Source: Scylla paramamosain (taxonomy: Eukaryota > Arthropoda > Malacostraca > Decapoda > Portunidae). From it: a stretch of DNA of 64,000 bases. The notes beneath the pieces were generated by a model. It saw nothing but the letters and a program-made list of their open reading frames with translations. It made no database searches and had not been told where the DNA came from. The position numbers and the translations under genes were made by a program. Within the stretch, counting starts at the first letter, position 1; every line of letters begins with the position of its first letter. The stretch lies in assembly GCF_035594125.1 (NCBI RefSeq), contig NC_087178.1:4112501-4176500 (forward strand), in the 5' to 3' direction. Positions 1-14,100 of the stretch are shown here, in pieces.

Positions 1-460
1 GGGATGCTGCAAGAAGTCATCAGATCTACAAGTAGTAATCTTGCATAAAGCATGTCTGTGTGTCTTGTATTTCCGTCTATCATCCCCAATCCACAAATTT
101 GTCTAGTCTTTTTTTTTTTTTTTAGCCCTCTATTGACACTTTAAAGCTCACTATTGTTTTAAAGGTCGATATTGATGGTGGTGGTGGTGGTGGTGGTGGT
201 GGTGAATCTACATTTCTTATCATTGAAACTCATATAATGCCTTGACAAATCAATAGTGTTAATAATAATAAACTCTCGGTATCTTAGTATCTCTTCATCT
301 CTCCTTGTCCAGCTGCTAGTAATACAAAAAGTACTTAATTCAACAAGTTTCCTGATATTTGTTCTTATGTACTTCTCCGTGTCCTTCCTTCTCCACTTAC
401 TGCTTGGTGAAGAGGTAGGTACCATACAGGCATTAAAGAGTTGTGGGACGATGCAAGAAT

Positions 461-656
461 AGGTTAGGTTAGGTTAGGTTAGGTTGGGTTAGGTTGGGTT
501 GGGTTAAGTTAGGTTAGGTTAGGTTAGGTTAGGTTAGGTTAGATTAGTTTAGGTTAGGTTAGATTAGGTTAGGTTGGGTTAGGTTAGGTTAGGTCAGGTT
601 GGGTTAGGTTAGGTTAGGTTGGGTTAGGTTAGGTTAGGTTAGGTTAGGTTAGGTTA
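461..656 (+). repeat. Interstitial telomere-type (TTAGG)n array
   Basis: About 39 tandem 5-bp units of AGGTT, which is TTAGG in another register, the arthropod telomere repeat. A minority of units are variants (GGGTT, AGATT, AGTTT, AAGTT, AGGTC). The block starts and ends sharply in unique sequence and carries a gene-rich region on one side, so it is interstitial rather than a chromosome end. The variants show that it is no longer renewed by telomerase. Confidence 0.9.
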
Positions 657-968
657 GAACAATGAAAAACCAAACAGTAATAGATGCATAGGTTTGATTA
701 TTTACAGATTAACCCTTTGACTGCCACCTGGTACACCTTTCCCTTATTACCAATCACTCAGACTTCTTTACTTGTTCTTCAGCCACATCCAATCTTTGAG
801 CTGGGAAGAAATTGCTAAATGTATTCTTTTTCATCGCTAACTTTCTTGCAGCTGTCTATAAAGATTTCATTCGTGGTTTCTGTTGCTGGTAATTGTTTGT
901 GTCGAAGTGAAAGAGTTAATTTTGACTTAGTTACTAGGATGTGAAAATATATAAGGATATGTTAAGTA

Positions 969-1014
<46 letters not shown>

Positions 1015-1243
1015 AAGGAGGCGGAGGAGGAGGGAAGTAGCAATAAAAATACATATGAATTAAGGTTTAAACTGTATGAAAACTATGAGGATTATGTAAA
1101 TTCCTCTTAGCACACAAGATGCAGTAAAGCTTCTGAAGCACCAAACTTTTTGTGAGGGAGAGGGAGGTGAAATCCTGTTTAATCTTGTCTGTGTATCACC
1201 CGCCAACTTTTTGGAAAATGAAACTCATACACCCTATACCCTC

Positions 1244-1245
<2 letters not shown>

Positions 1246-1285
<40 letters not shown>

Positions 1286-1491
1286 CTAGCAGCAAGAAGA
1301 AGAAGAAGAAGAAGAAGAAGAAGAAGAAGAAGAAGAAGAAGAAGAAGAAGAAGAAGAAGAAGAAGAAGAAGAAGAAGAAGAAGAAGAAGAAGAAGAAGAA
1401 GAAGAAGAAGAAGAAGAAGAAGAAGAAGAAGAAGAAGAAGAAGAAGAAGCAGTACTAGTAGCAGTAACAACAGCAGCAGCAGCAGCAACAA

Positions 1492-1569
<78 letters not shown>

Positions 1570-1577
1570 CAGCAGTA
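1246..1577 (+). repeat. Compound trinucleotide microsatellite (TAG)n-(AAG)n-(TAG)n
   Basis: A TAG tract (1246-1284), then about 52 AAG units (1293-1450), a short AGC-rich spacer, then about 25 TAG units (1495-1571). The long open frames across it (poly-Arg, poly-Ser, poly-Leu) are produced by the repeat and are not genes. Confidence 0.95.
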
Positions 1578-3005
1578 GTCAGACAAGGTATTCTCGACAA
1601 ACCAAATGCTCCAATCAGCCGCTCCTTCAAAAACATGCTCTCTTTTCTTGACTGAAAAAGCCAATTTGCAGTTTTATAGACCACTATCGACTTCTTTATA
1701 ACACTCCTCCTCCTCCTCCTCCTCCTCCTCCTCCTCCTGCTGTTCCTCCAACTTTTATTTTCAAACCTTTTCTTAAAATTAACGCGGCGCATCCTTCCTC
1801 TTAATTAAAGAAAGTAATTTGCTGATTTTAGAGCCTTTAGTATTTTTTTCCGTCGTATATTCCATGGTTTAGTACTTCTCTTCATATTCCTCCTTCTCAT
1901 CCTGTTTTTTTTATTTTTTTATTCTTCTTCTTCTCTTCCTGTTTCTTCGTATCAGTTTCCCTTCCCATTTTCTCCTTTTCTTGTTCCTTCTCCTCTTCCT
2001 AGATTTCTTCCTCTTCGTATTCCCACTTCTCGTCCTCCTCCTCCTCCTCTTCCCATTCTTCTTTCTCCTTTTCGACTACTCTTTCTGTTCCCGTAAGCAG
2101 AAGTTTATCTTTTTTTTTTTTTCTGTATTCGGAAGGCCGCAAGAATCTCAGCTTTAGCCATTACTCGGGTCATTTTACTTGGCCATGAGAAAGACAATGG
2201 TGGTTGAGGTACTAATTAATTGTCCTGGTTGCTGATGACGATGATAATAATGATAATAATAATAATAGTGGTGTTTATTTTGTCGTATAGTGATGGCTGG
2301 GGGATGTTAAAAGAAGAGAGACGAGTGTGAGGGGAGGAGAATGCTAGCGATGGTTATATCCAGCAGGAGAAAGAAAGGAAGACGTGAGGGAAGGTTTAGG
2401 GATGCAGTGAAAGAAGGCGTGCTTGTAATGGGCGTAACTGAGGAAGGGCGTAGGAAAGCAAAGTTCACCGCGAGCTTTGAAAAAAAAAAAAAGATTGATT
2501 TAAGGCAAACCATAACGAGAGAGAGAGAGAGAGAGAGAGAGTGGTGGTGGTAGTACTCTAATGGCTGAACCAATCATTAATGGCTACAACAGTCTCTCAG
2601 TATCCCTCCCTTTTTCCTTACCCAGCTAACAGTACAGTGGCTATTTCGTCAGATTCCCCACTTCAATATATCTCCTGGCATATGTTCTTCCTATGTATTC
2701 CTACCCCTCCTGTCCCTCCACCTCCTCCTGTGAAGTAGACATAGGGAAGATGAAAAAAAAAAAAAAGGCAGTCGTAATCTTCCCTCCCCTCCTAACACCC
2801 CCCGTATATCCTCCTGCAGAGTATTTGGTGCAGCTCGTATGCATGAAATTTTAATGAGATTTCCATTCGTGATCGTTCTTTGCTCGAGGGGAGGGAGAGG
2901 GAGAGAGAGAGAGTGTACCCAGCAACGACAAAGAGTAACTAGTACTACGGAAGTGAAAGCTTTAACTGAGTCTGTATAGAAGAAAGATTGTGGTTCTCGG
3001 TGGTG

Positions 3006-3007
<2 letters not shown>

Positions 3008-3067
<60 letters not shown>

Positions 3068-3072
3068 TGTGT
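3008..3072 (+). repeat. (GT)n microsatellite
   Basis: About 30 GT units with a single interruption near the end. Confidence 0.95.
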
Positions 3073-4235
3073 CCCAGGAATATCGCTCGCAAAATGACTG
3101 CAACAAGACAAGCTTATGATTGGTTCACCTTGTGGAGCAAAGGGCCAATCAGCTGATTCCGAATAGAGGACGAGGAGGAGGACGACGACGAGGAGGAGGA
3201 GGAGGAGGAGGAGGAGGAAGAAAAAGAGAAAAAAGGAGGAATGTGAAGGTGGCAAATTGGTCCTTCCTCACACGTTGGAGGAAAATGAGAGGATGTGGAA
3301 AGAAGAAAAAGAAAAAGATGAAGACCTGAACGTGAACACCAAAATAGAGATGTGAAAATCTTATTCTTCCCTCCGCCACACACACACACACACGCACACA
3401 CACACACACACACCTAACCATATTTATTTCTGGTGTGTGTGTTCTCAATTTCAATTTCCGGTCCATTCATAAGAGGAAAGGTAGAGGGAGAGGGAGACCG
3501 AGAGACGAGGGAGAAGGAACAGTACGAGAAGGGAGAGAAAGAGGAGGATGCAGCATGTGAGAGAGGAAGAGAGCAGTGTGTGATACAAGAGAGGGAGAAC
3601 GGAGAGAAAGAAGAGACAATGGTACGATACTTTGTGGTCTATGATGATTCAGTGTCTTCAGAGCAACAGATTATGTCATTACAGCACATACAATTTCACT
3701 ACGAATTAAAATGCATATAAGGTGAGGACGTATTGAGCTGGACTTCGGATAAAACGTTAGATCATATTCCTCCGTCACCATATGACAGTGATGTAAGGGT
3801 GGTGCCAAAAATCAGCTGGCTGTTGTTTATAATTTTAAAAAGACAAGGAAACTGTGACAATGACAGAAGATAATACACTTGGAAGCGGAAGAAAGTAGGT
3901 AATAGTAAAAAAAAAAAAAAAAAGGGGAATATAAAAAAAAAATAGAACAAGTGGGATAATGTTTAGTTATTAACACAGCTTGTTATTCCTCTGTTGCTGG
4001 CCAGTGGTCACCCATTTCTCATTTAGTCAACTTACGTACTTCACTCTTCACATTGGAACCGTTCGTGATTCCTGTTGATACTGTACAATAAAATAATGAG
4101 TCACTGTACCTTAAAATGTAGAATTCCCAGTATCTGCAATCGTATTCACAGTGGCCGCCATAATGCCTTGTTGCACCTTCCTGAAACACTTCTGCGCAGT
4201 GGATGTGCTCACTCTTGTTGAAATCACATCTATTT

Positions 4236-4350
4236 CAAGGGTGTCTTTTATAGTTCTAGTGACAGATTAACAAGATTTATACGTTATTAATGGGAGAAAC
4301 AACCTTCAAAACCCGGCTATTCATCTCTGTGGTCTTTGAAAATAGTTGTG
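4236..4350 (+). repeat. Dispersed repeat, copy 1
   Basis: This stretch aligns by eye with about 15446-15562 in TTC21B intron 26. Both contain 'caagggt', then 'agtga(c/t)ag(a/g)ttaa', then 'tttata/attatgca', 'caatgg/taatggga', and a shared 'tgtggtc' further on. It looks like a decayed interspersed element. The family is unknown to me and the boundaries are approximate. Confidence 0.5.
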
Positions 4351-4883
4351 GTGAGAAATCAAAACTGTTTACTATTCGGCAGGACTATCGTACACGAAAA
4401 TACACTTCCGTAACATAATAGCAAATTTTAACATTTAATCAATCTTCCAGATACATTTTTTTTTTCTTTTAGATTTATCTGAAGTAATGTTGTTTATTAC
4501 GATATTCTACCTAAACTACCTTTCTCCATCCTCGTATAGCATCACGCTATACATATTAAATTATTACCTTTTTAACTTATTTTTGTCTCAACGTATTTTG
4601 TTATATTGGAATGCATAGTGTAAATTGCTTACTAAATGCATTATAAAAGGTAAATATTGTTAGGCTCGTAGTCGTTGATTTAAATGCCGCAGCCAAACAA
4701 ACAACATTCCAAAGTGCGAAATCTTAACGGGAGAGGATTGTACACTGAAAAACTCGTACACTTCACACACACACACACACACACACAGTAACCGCTCTAT
4801 GGATAAAATCTTGCATATAAGCGCCATTATAAGTTATTAAGTACATGTACGCGTTGGTAATATCATTAGAGCCCTAAATAAGG

Positions 4884-5105
4884 ATGGCAGACTCCGACGC
4901 AGTGGTGAAGGTGAGCAGTTCTAGCACCACTAGGTCAGCCGCCCTGACTACTTTGTGGGGTGGACAAGATTAGATCATGTTAGACTGAGTTAGGTTACCA
5001 TGTCTAACGTAACGCAGGCTTATCTTAACTTAATCTAAAATAATATTACCAAAATTGATCTATCCTTAACAACACGGGACAATTTATATTCATAAGTAAC
5101 AAACG

Positions 5106-5192
<87 letters not shown>

Positions 5193-8100
5193 TAAAGGAA
5201 ACAGTTTGAAAAAAGCTTTATCAAGATTGAAAAAGGAAGAATCTCAGGGTCTATTTCACAATTCTGATGCTAAGACAAAAGTAGAATAACTAACCTAAGG
5301 CTTTTTCATTATTTCTAGGGTAAACTCCACTACTATGGAAGGGAACAGTACTACCAGGCCATGCAAAACATGTGCGTTACAGCAACTAAGAAGTTTGGTA
5401 ATGATCCCGTCTATCGCTTCTACTCAGCACTGTCTCACCTCCTTCAGGGCAGCACTCAAGAAGCCATCAGGCAGCTGCAGCCTCTCCAGGTAAAAGGCTG
5501 AATAACTGGTGACTCAGCATCACATCTTTACGTTTGAAAATAACTTATATGTTCTTATAAATTTTAAAGTAATGGGTTAGTCTTTCTTCTGTGTAATGAA
5601 ATTAAGAGCAAAGTATGAAAGAAATGGAATATTCAAGTGTTTGAATGAGAAATTAAGTGTTTTCCATTATCCTGTTTATGTAACAGATATATTTAACTTC
5701 ATATTTCCAGTGGCTAGATCAGTGATATGCAAACTGTGCACCATGACTAGCTTTCACCAAAGTGCACTGCTTAATTTTCCTTGATAGGTTTGTATTCTTA
5801 AATTTGTGTCTTTTAGTATGCCTACACTACTCTTAACAAAGTTTGAGAACCACTGGGTTAGATGAACTTGTGCTTGTTCATTTTCAGAATGACCGAGAAG
5901 TTATGCTGGGCACTCTCTTGGCCCTGATCCATGCACACCGCCACTGCCAGGTGGTGGACCGGGAGGCTGTGGCTCAACTGGATGCCAAGCTCAAGGAGGA
6001 GAGGAAGAAAGCTTCAGAAGTGGTTGGTATAAGAGAGTTATCCTTTATGAGGTGCAGACATGAAGATACCTGTATGATGGAACAAAATTATATGGGGAGA
6101 AAATTCAACTCCTAAGAACATACAATTATTTATTTCCAGCCTCTCTACTATGCTGGAATGTTTCTGTTCTTGTCTGGGCGGCTGGACAAGGCAAGGGAAT
6201 ATGTGGATCGATTGTTGAAACTTGACCCAGAGAATGATGAAGGTCTGGTGCTGAAGGGCTGGGTGGAACTGGCTGCTGGGAAGGAGAGCCGGGCACGCAA
6301 CCACATGGAATACTTTGATGCTGTGTTGCAGAAGTTAGACCCTTCTCTTCTACTTCATGTTTAATATATTTTGCTCATTTTCTGTTTCTCATATGTCAAA
6401 ATGTTGTTCACTATGGTTCAAGAAGCCACATACTTTAATTGAATGAAAAATTAGACAATGCTTCATATTTATGTTTCATTATTTTCAGATTTCCTCGATA
6501 CATGGATGCTCTATTTGGAAAAGCTAAGCTGTATGAAAACCGAAGCAACTATAAAGAAGCCATGGAAACCTTGAATCTTCTGGTGGTGGCTTATCCAGGT
6601 TTCACAGCACCCCTTGTAGAGAAGGCTAAAGTGAACCTCTCAGAGCAAGACTGGGACCAGTGTCTTGAATCAGCCAACAGGTGAGCAGCCACACTTGAGA
6701 AATAAGATGAAAATTAGTGGGCTGAAAAGAGCTTAAACATTTGAAGCTGAGCTAGTTGGAAGGTAAATTTGAATTAGAAAGAGTGGGAAGTAGTAGGAAG
6801 AGTAAGGATTGTCCTCACAAATTGACCCCAAAATCATGCCTAAGAAGACAAGCAAAATATTAAGGAGAAATGGAAAGATTTATGCATTCCTTTCATTTTG
6901 TTGGAATATAAACATTCATTGCCATCCAACTTAACTCCTTGTGGTCTTTGACAACATGGAAGGAATAAGGAAATATTTATTCAGAAATTTTCATCTTTCA
7001 AGGACAAGATAGAGTTGAGTACTGAGAGTCAATAGTTTGTAAGACTCTCCTTATTACTTGGGTATCTTCATATTTATTTAACTTAATTACAGTAACATAT
7101 CTTCTCTACAGGGTACTGAGTGCTGATTCACACAACATTGAGGCCATCAAGTACCGCACACTGTATGCTCTGTGTCGCAAGGGAAATTATGAAGATGCAG
7201 CACAGAACCTTCGTAATCTGTACAGTGAAATGGACAGAAGTGAGCCTAATAATGCAGCGTTGTTCATCCACATGGCTCAACTTTTCTCTCGGCTGGTAAA
7301 AACAAAATGCTTTTTTTCTGATGCATAAGGAATCATACTTTGAAAAAGGTAACAAAATAGTACAGTCAAAATGAAGATGTTGCATAGCAATCACACTACT
7401 GGTCAGTTTAAGACACTATGTGGATTTAAATTCTCTTATCTGACTTTATAATGACATACAATGCTCATTGGGCAGTGATATGTTATTAGACAGTCATTTG
7501 ATCATTGAAATATGCTTTGAAAAATGGAACTAATTTCACTCTTAGGAAGTGTTGTATGTTCAGTTTCTTAGCCAGGTATGTTTTGTTAGACAGACTTATA
7601 GACTTAAAGAACATAGTATATTTACATATACTCCTCAGTGTGGAAGGAATAGCCTTGTATTGGAAGAGACCTTCATGATGGCCAGCAAGGCAGCCAAGGT
7701 GAACTCCAGCAGTGCCGAGTACTTAACAGAAGTGGGCTACCAGTGCCTCCTTCAAGGCCGCAATAAAGAGGCTACAAGATACTACAAAAATGCCACTAAA
7801 CTAGATGAATCTTCTGTCGCAGCACTGACAGGTGATGGAAACATGTTTTTCATTGTAACTTCAGTATGGGAATGAAGTCTTGTACTCCTAGTACCCAAGA
7901 CATGTGTGAAAGACATCTTTTAAGCTCAATTATATATACATCTTTCTTTGACCTTTGTTTTATTGAGTCCATCACATCATGAAGATATGGTACTTTGATA
8001 ACTCTACTTTTATTTGCTTCAGGAATCATATCTTGTCAACTTTTGGAAGGACAAGTGGACATTGCTGAACAACAACTGGAGTTCTTGAAAGAGGTACAAA

Positions 8101-11100
8101 AAATAATATATTTTCCTTTCATTATTTTTTGGCAGTATTGAATATAAGTAAACTGAAGTCTACTTATATTCAGTACTGTTGTGTTAGTGTCTAGATGTCT
8201 GCCTCAATCACTAGAGAATGGCTTTTCCAGTTGTATAGTTAATTAATCTGTTTCCTTCATATTGTAATGTCTAGTTCTTAGAACTTCCTCAAGGCCAGCC
8301 TCTGTGACTTTATACTCCATTATTGATTTGTCTGCTAACTCATAATATATTGGTGCAGGTCCAAAGAAGTCTCGGCACCTCGCCTGACATCCTCTACTTG
8401 TCAGCTGTGTTGGGACGCATGAAGAACCAGCCATCAGACGTCATCTTAGGTTCAGTATTACACTTGTCACAGAATCATTCTTAGGCCTTATATTTCTGGC
8501 ATTAGTTGTGAGCTGCAAAGGAAGTGGAATATCTAAAGATGTCATTCCAGAGACAATGTTCATGTACCATAATTATTAAAAGAAACTACCATTAGATATT
8601 GTATGATACTTTGCATATTATTATTCACAAAAGAAGAATTTATTTTTAAAGGAAGCATAAAATTGTATAATGCCAAGATGCAAAACATTTACCTGTTTTC
8701 ATCTCCTGAAAACCTAAACATAAAGCATTAGGATTAGAAGAATGCAAGAATGAAAATACTTGTGGTTGATTGCAGCTCTCCTCCAAGAGGCCATTGACAA
8801 CCACTTCAAGAACCACCGAGGAATGTCTTTTGGAGCCACCTACCTGGCTGCCCTCAACCCAGACTTCCTTCTCCTGATTGTGAATGAGTGCCTTATCTAT
8901 GCTCCAAACCAGGTATGAGCTGCTCCACACTCTGCCTACATTACCATGTTATATGACAGTGAAGATTAGGTATTTATGGTTTTTATCATGGAAAAATAAT
9001 TGCTTTTGTATTCCATATCATACTTGTGTGTTTTATTTTGTATTATTTATCTGCCCTGGGGATGTGGACTTTAGCATTGAAAAACATACCTATAGTATAC
9101 ACTGAGTTATTCCAGAAGGGATTAGAATATTAGGTTTAGTGTTTTTGCTCCCCTTAAAGCTTAATAAGTAGATCATTAATGTTCTCTGTAGCTTGTGTAC
9201 ATTTCTTAAGTTGCATCAATGATTTATATTTTGATGCTTTTACTCATATACTGAAGAATTAAAGCTTTATATAAACTATATTCCCTATATTCATTTTCCC
9301 TTTTTTTCTTATCCTCAGCCCAGTCCCACAGAGGGTTTGGGGCAGAATGTGCCAGGAGTAGTGAAGCAAGCACTGCTGGTGCTGGAGACCATCACCCGCG
9401 CCTGCCCTGCCCTGCTGGCTGCCCTCATACTTTCTGCCCGCCTTAAGTTCATCACAGGGGACATCAAGGGATCTGCTGCCTCCCTCCAGCACATCCTGGA
9501 CAACATAGGTGAGTTAGTTCCTGCTCTGTTTGGTTTATCTTCTCATATTCTTAAAAATAGATAAGACTGCTTGTTTTGAGCCAATTTTTCTTCTGTTGTA
9601 ATATTAGTGTAGTTTTACAGTGTAATTACGTATGAAGATCCATGTACACATCGCAAAAGAATGATCATTAAGCTATTTTCACAATACACATTTCTCCATG
9701 TTTCTTTACTCTGTTTATTTACCTCTAACTTGCATTTCTCAGTATTATCACCAAGTGCCATCCATTGCAGCCATACCCTGTGCTGAAGTGTTTAGGAACC
9801 CAAAATTAGACTAGACTAGACAGATAGGGAGATACATACATAGCCCTAGTTGAATTAGTGTTGTGTCCCACTGTCTCCTACAGATTCCACCAGTTCAGAA
9901 GCTCATCTTTTAATGGCTCAGATTCAGCTGTACCAAGGGAATTTCAAACAAGCACAGCAGAGTCTAGAAGTGGGCCTTTCCTACAACTTTGAGGTAATAG
10001 AAATATCTTAGCAATATTTAAGGTTTTCACCTTACATTTACTAACTTGTTTTTGTACTGCCTCAGTATCTAGTAATGTGAAATATGTGTGACAGGTGAGG
10101 GAGCAACCCACCTATCACCTTGTGAGGGCACGAGTGATGAAGAAACAAGGCCAGTACCAAGAGGCAATCAACACCCTGAAGGCTTGTCTCAACATGACCA
10201 ACACAAGACCCACCAGTGAGTTATTTTGTTTTCTTTCACTGCCTTTCATCTATCTGTATCCCTGGCTTGCAATCCCACATGGTGTGCCCCAAACAAAGCA
10301 CCACACACTCATGCATACATCATACACTCTTAGCTCCTTTGACCCTTGGTGGAAAGGGATAGTCTCATGAACCACCCTGTTATACTTCAGGAACTTTGGA
10401 ACCTTTCATGATGCTAATATAGCTGGCTAGTGTAGAAATGGCACCTTGTGTTGCTGAGTCGTCTGGTTGTGTTAGTTCTCCTGTTCTCAAGGCTTTCGTT
10501 GCGAAGGTCTCAGAGGTGGAGGCTGAGTTCCATTGAAGGATCTTGGAGGTACAGACTGAGTTTTGTGAAGGGATCTCAGACCTGCACGCTGAGTTCTGTG
10601 AGAGGATCTCAGCACCTGTGGGAGGGTCATGCCCCACTGTCACCCTACCTAGTAAGGCAACGGAGGAGCAGTGGTCAGTTGTGTGTAGGGGAGCCAAGAG
10701 GCTGAAGGTCCTCAGGGCGCCTTGCGTGGAGACAAAGAATTCCTTCAGTGTGCTAGAGGAAGTGAAGGAGGAGAAGGTGGGCATGGTGGGAGGAGACAAG
10801 AAGGAGGGGACAGACACAGTTACCCTGCCCCAAGGTAGAGTGTTTGTGTTTGGTGATAGTCAGGTTAGGCACTTAGATAGTGTGTTTTGCGCCAGAGATA
10901 GGAAGCATAGGTCGAGGGTGTGTTTGCCAGGGGCTGGGATAGGGAAGGTAGATACACGGTTGATACACATGAAAACTAACATGAATCATGTAATTTCATG
11001 TCTTACAGCCACAAAAGGCAGCCGCAACAAGCCAGACATGGCCGTCCCAGACCGAGCCTCAGTGTTCCTGGAGCTGTGTGAGGTGTACCGTCTCAATAAT

Positions 11101-14100
11101 CAACCCAATGAGGCAGCCACCATCATGACTCAAGCCATGACTGAATTTCAGGTAACAGCCAAAAAATATTTGGTTTATGTCTGTTGTGCTTCACAAACAC
11201 TGATTTTGAAATTCATTCTTCATTTGTCTTTGTGCCTTTCTAGTACAAGGACCACAATATACTTTTTCAGCACTGTGTGAAACTCAGGCTTCATGATGTA
11301 CAATTTTAATTTGCATCCATCTTTGTAATAAATTAGTTGTACTAGCATTATTTACTGCAATCATTCATTTTTCCTTATTTATTTTTCTTAATGTCTGAAG
11401 TGACTGACTAATGTGGTGTGACTTCTTACTGTATTTCTACTTGAATAGTCTGTGAACAAGAAGCAAGCTTATGGTTATGACTATGAAAACTGTGACTATA
11501 TTGTTCCTCAAAAGTAATGCCTCGTTTTATGGCAGGGTACCAGTGAAGAGATCAGACTGAACATTGCCAGTGCAGACCTGGCTCTGCTGCGAGGGGACGT
11601 GGATCAGGCACTGGCCCTGCTGCGTGCCATTGGGCCTGAGCAGCACTACTATCTCCAGGCTAGGGATAAGATGGCCTCAATTTACCTGAATCACCTTAAG
11701 GACAAGCGCATGTTTGCTTCATGTTATAGGTTGGTTATGACAGATACTTAAAGTAGAGTTTGTAGTAGTAGTAGTTAAAGTAGAAGTTGTAGTAGTAGTA
11801 GTAGTAGAAAAAGCAGCTAAAAGAAGCAAATAAATAAAAATAATCAGTTAGAATGAGAAAAAGGTGCAGTCACACTTGACACAACTTAGCATTAACTGCC
11901 AAGAAGTATATAGTTCCCCTTTACTTTCCATAGAGAAGTAATAGAAAAGAACCCCACACCGCAGAGCTTCCTCATGTTGGGGGACGCCTACATGTCCATT
12001 CAGGAACCAGACCGAGCCATTGAGGTGAGCAGCATTGATGATATGACTTGATGTGGCATGACTTAATATGAGTTGCTATAGTCTCATTGATCACCATTAG
12101 GAAGAGTCTCATGTTGGCAAGTGTGCTCAGATCATAATTTTTGGTAATGGATTTTGACTACTTAGATCAATTGTCTGAGTGTACCATTAACACAGGATGT
12201 CTGATATCTTAGAGAGTAATGTTTCTGCTCTCATTTTCTGCTTACTCACCATTCACATACTGCTTATCAACCCTTAAATTAATCATTGTCATGGTATGGT
12301 TTCCTCATTTTTATACATATTTGACATTTTCTATATATCATCCCTTTAATTCATTGTTCTCATTTTGTAGGGCAGTAGTTTTCTTTCCTCCTCTTGCTTC
12401 CTTTATTGATCAGCACATTTTTCCTAACTATATCTCAAGCACATAGTTTTTATTGCCTCCTAAACTCATGCAGGTGTATGAGCAGGCCCTGAAGCGCAAC
12501 CCTCGGGACTCCGTGCTGGCGTGCCGCATGGGCGTAGCACTAGTCAGGACTCATCAGTACGGGAAGGCTATCAATTACTACAAGGAGGCTATAAAGACAG
12601 GCAGCAGCAACCAGTTAAGGTGAGGGTCAGGTTGGCATTTATTAAGATAGTTAACTTATTAGTTTTCATTAAGTTGATAAAATATTCATATCACTCCGGT
12701 AAATTTCTGGTTGATTTAGTTTCCGAGAATCTTACACTCTCTTCAGGTATGACATGGCAGAACTACAGATGCGCCTGAAACAATACGACAAAGCTGAGAA
12801 AACCATCACCCAGGCTCTGGAGGTAGAAAGCCATAATCCCATTGATCTAAATTCTATGTTGAGTCAAGCAAATCTGTTGAATCTGCTTGCCAAGGTAAGA
12901 GACATGTATATATTCTGTGTGGAATTGCCAACTTTAAACATGTGACTTGATTTTGAACTGCACATGCATTCTAGATGGGATTGGTACTTGGGCATTATTT
13001 ATTTTACCATGTTTTTCTAATATTCTCTGTATGAAAGAGTATTTACACATTATCTGTTATTTTATTTTCCAGGTACATGAGCGAAATGGAAACTTTGAGC
13101 AGGCACTGTCAGTCCTGAGTAAAGGCAAGGAGGTTCAGGTGCGAGTGTTGAAACGAGCACAGGTGGAACTGCCAGACACAGTACCTGAGCAGAGGCGCCT
13201 GGCAGGGAGGTGAGCCACAGTGTTCCTTGTTGGTATGGGTTGACATATTCTGGGGTGTAGTAGGATTGTTCATGAGACAATCTCCTTCTACCAGTGGCTG
13301 GCAGGGTTAAGAGTGTGAATATTGTGTGTATGTGTATGAGGTGCTTTATTTGAGTGACCCCATGTGGGATTGTCAGCCTGGTACATTAATGAAGCTCCTA
13401 CCTCTGAAGCTTCACACATCTGTCATCTTTCATTCTTTCCTCAGCATGTGTGGAAAGATGGCTGAACATGCTGCCAACCAGCGGGACTTTGAGCGTGCCA
13501 TCAAGCTGTACAAGGAGGCCCTCCAGCATGACCCAGAAGACGCACCCACCCTGCTTGCTCTCGCTAAACTATACATGCAGGTGCTACATGTTCTCATTCC
13601 TTCACCATGTCTTGTACTCACCCATGCATAATTCATATTGTACAGCTGTGTGTTGAAGTATGTGGTCTGAAGACCCAAGTTTCTATTTCAGACCAACGAT
13701 CTTGACCAGTGCCAGTACACATGCATGACCCTGTTGAGGACAGACAAGGAGAATGACAGTGCCACCCTCATGATGGCTGACCTCTCCTACCGTAGGAATG
13801 AATATGACACTGCAATGTTCCACTTCCAGCAGCTCCTGGGTTAGCATACTAAGAACATTTTACATTGAGTTTATTTATGTATGTTTGATCAAGGTGTTGC
13901 TGTATTACTGTATTATATGTACTCCACTACAGATCGCAGGCCAGCCTATTTCCCAGCCTTGGCCAGACTAGTGGAGGTTATGAGGCGAACTGGCACCCTG
14001 GATGAGGCTGGGCCATACCTGGACCGTGCCGAGCAAGCCGTCCTGAGGCATAACATTGATCCCGGCTACAACTTCTGTCGGGGACTGTATGACTGGTGAG

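Larger units (their letters stand above)
1..4883. other. Intergenic region upstream of TTC21B
   Basis: I see no convincing gene here. The stretch holds many simple repeats: GGT (173-203), an interstitial TTAGG array (461-656), ATT (970-1012), a compound TAG/AAG/TAG tract (1246-1577), GT (3008-3072) and CA (about 3377-3413 and 4766-4786). There are also purine- and pyrimidine-rich stretches around 1900-2060, 2330-2550 and 3170-3600. The open frames in it are low-complexity artefacts of these repeats. A dispersed repeat copy lies at about 4236-4350. The promoter of TTC21B should lie in the last few hundred bases, but I found no clear TATA box or RFX X-box. Confidence 0.7.

Noticed and set aside
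461..656. CRISPR array
   Set aside because: Units are 5 bp and contiguous with no spacers; this is a telomere-type repeat in a eukaryotic genome.
1211..1792. Open frames encoding poly-Arg, poly-Ser, poly-Leu or poly-Tyr
   Set aside because: They are translations of AAG/TAG microsatellites in all frames; there are no domains or splice context.
4600..4883. RFX X-box in the TTC21B promoter
   Set aside because: Expected for a ciliary gene, but no sequence close to GTTNCC-AGNAAC was seen on reading this stretch.
10543..11280. A separate 245-residue gene on the plus strand
   Set aside because: The first part is a retroelement remnant and the last part is TTC21B exon 14 plus intron; no separate gene is needed.
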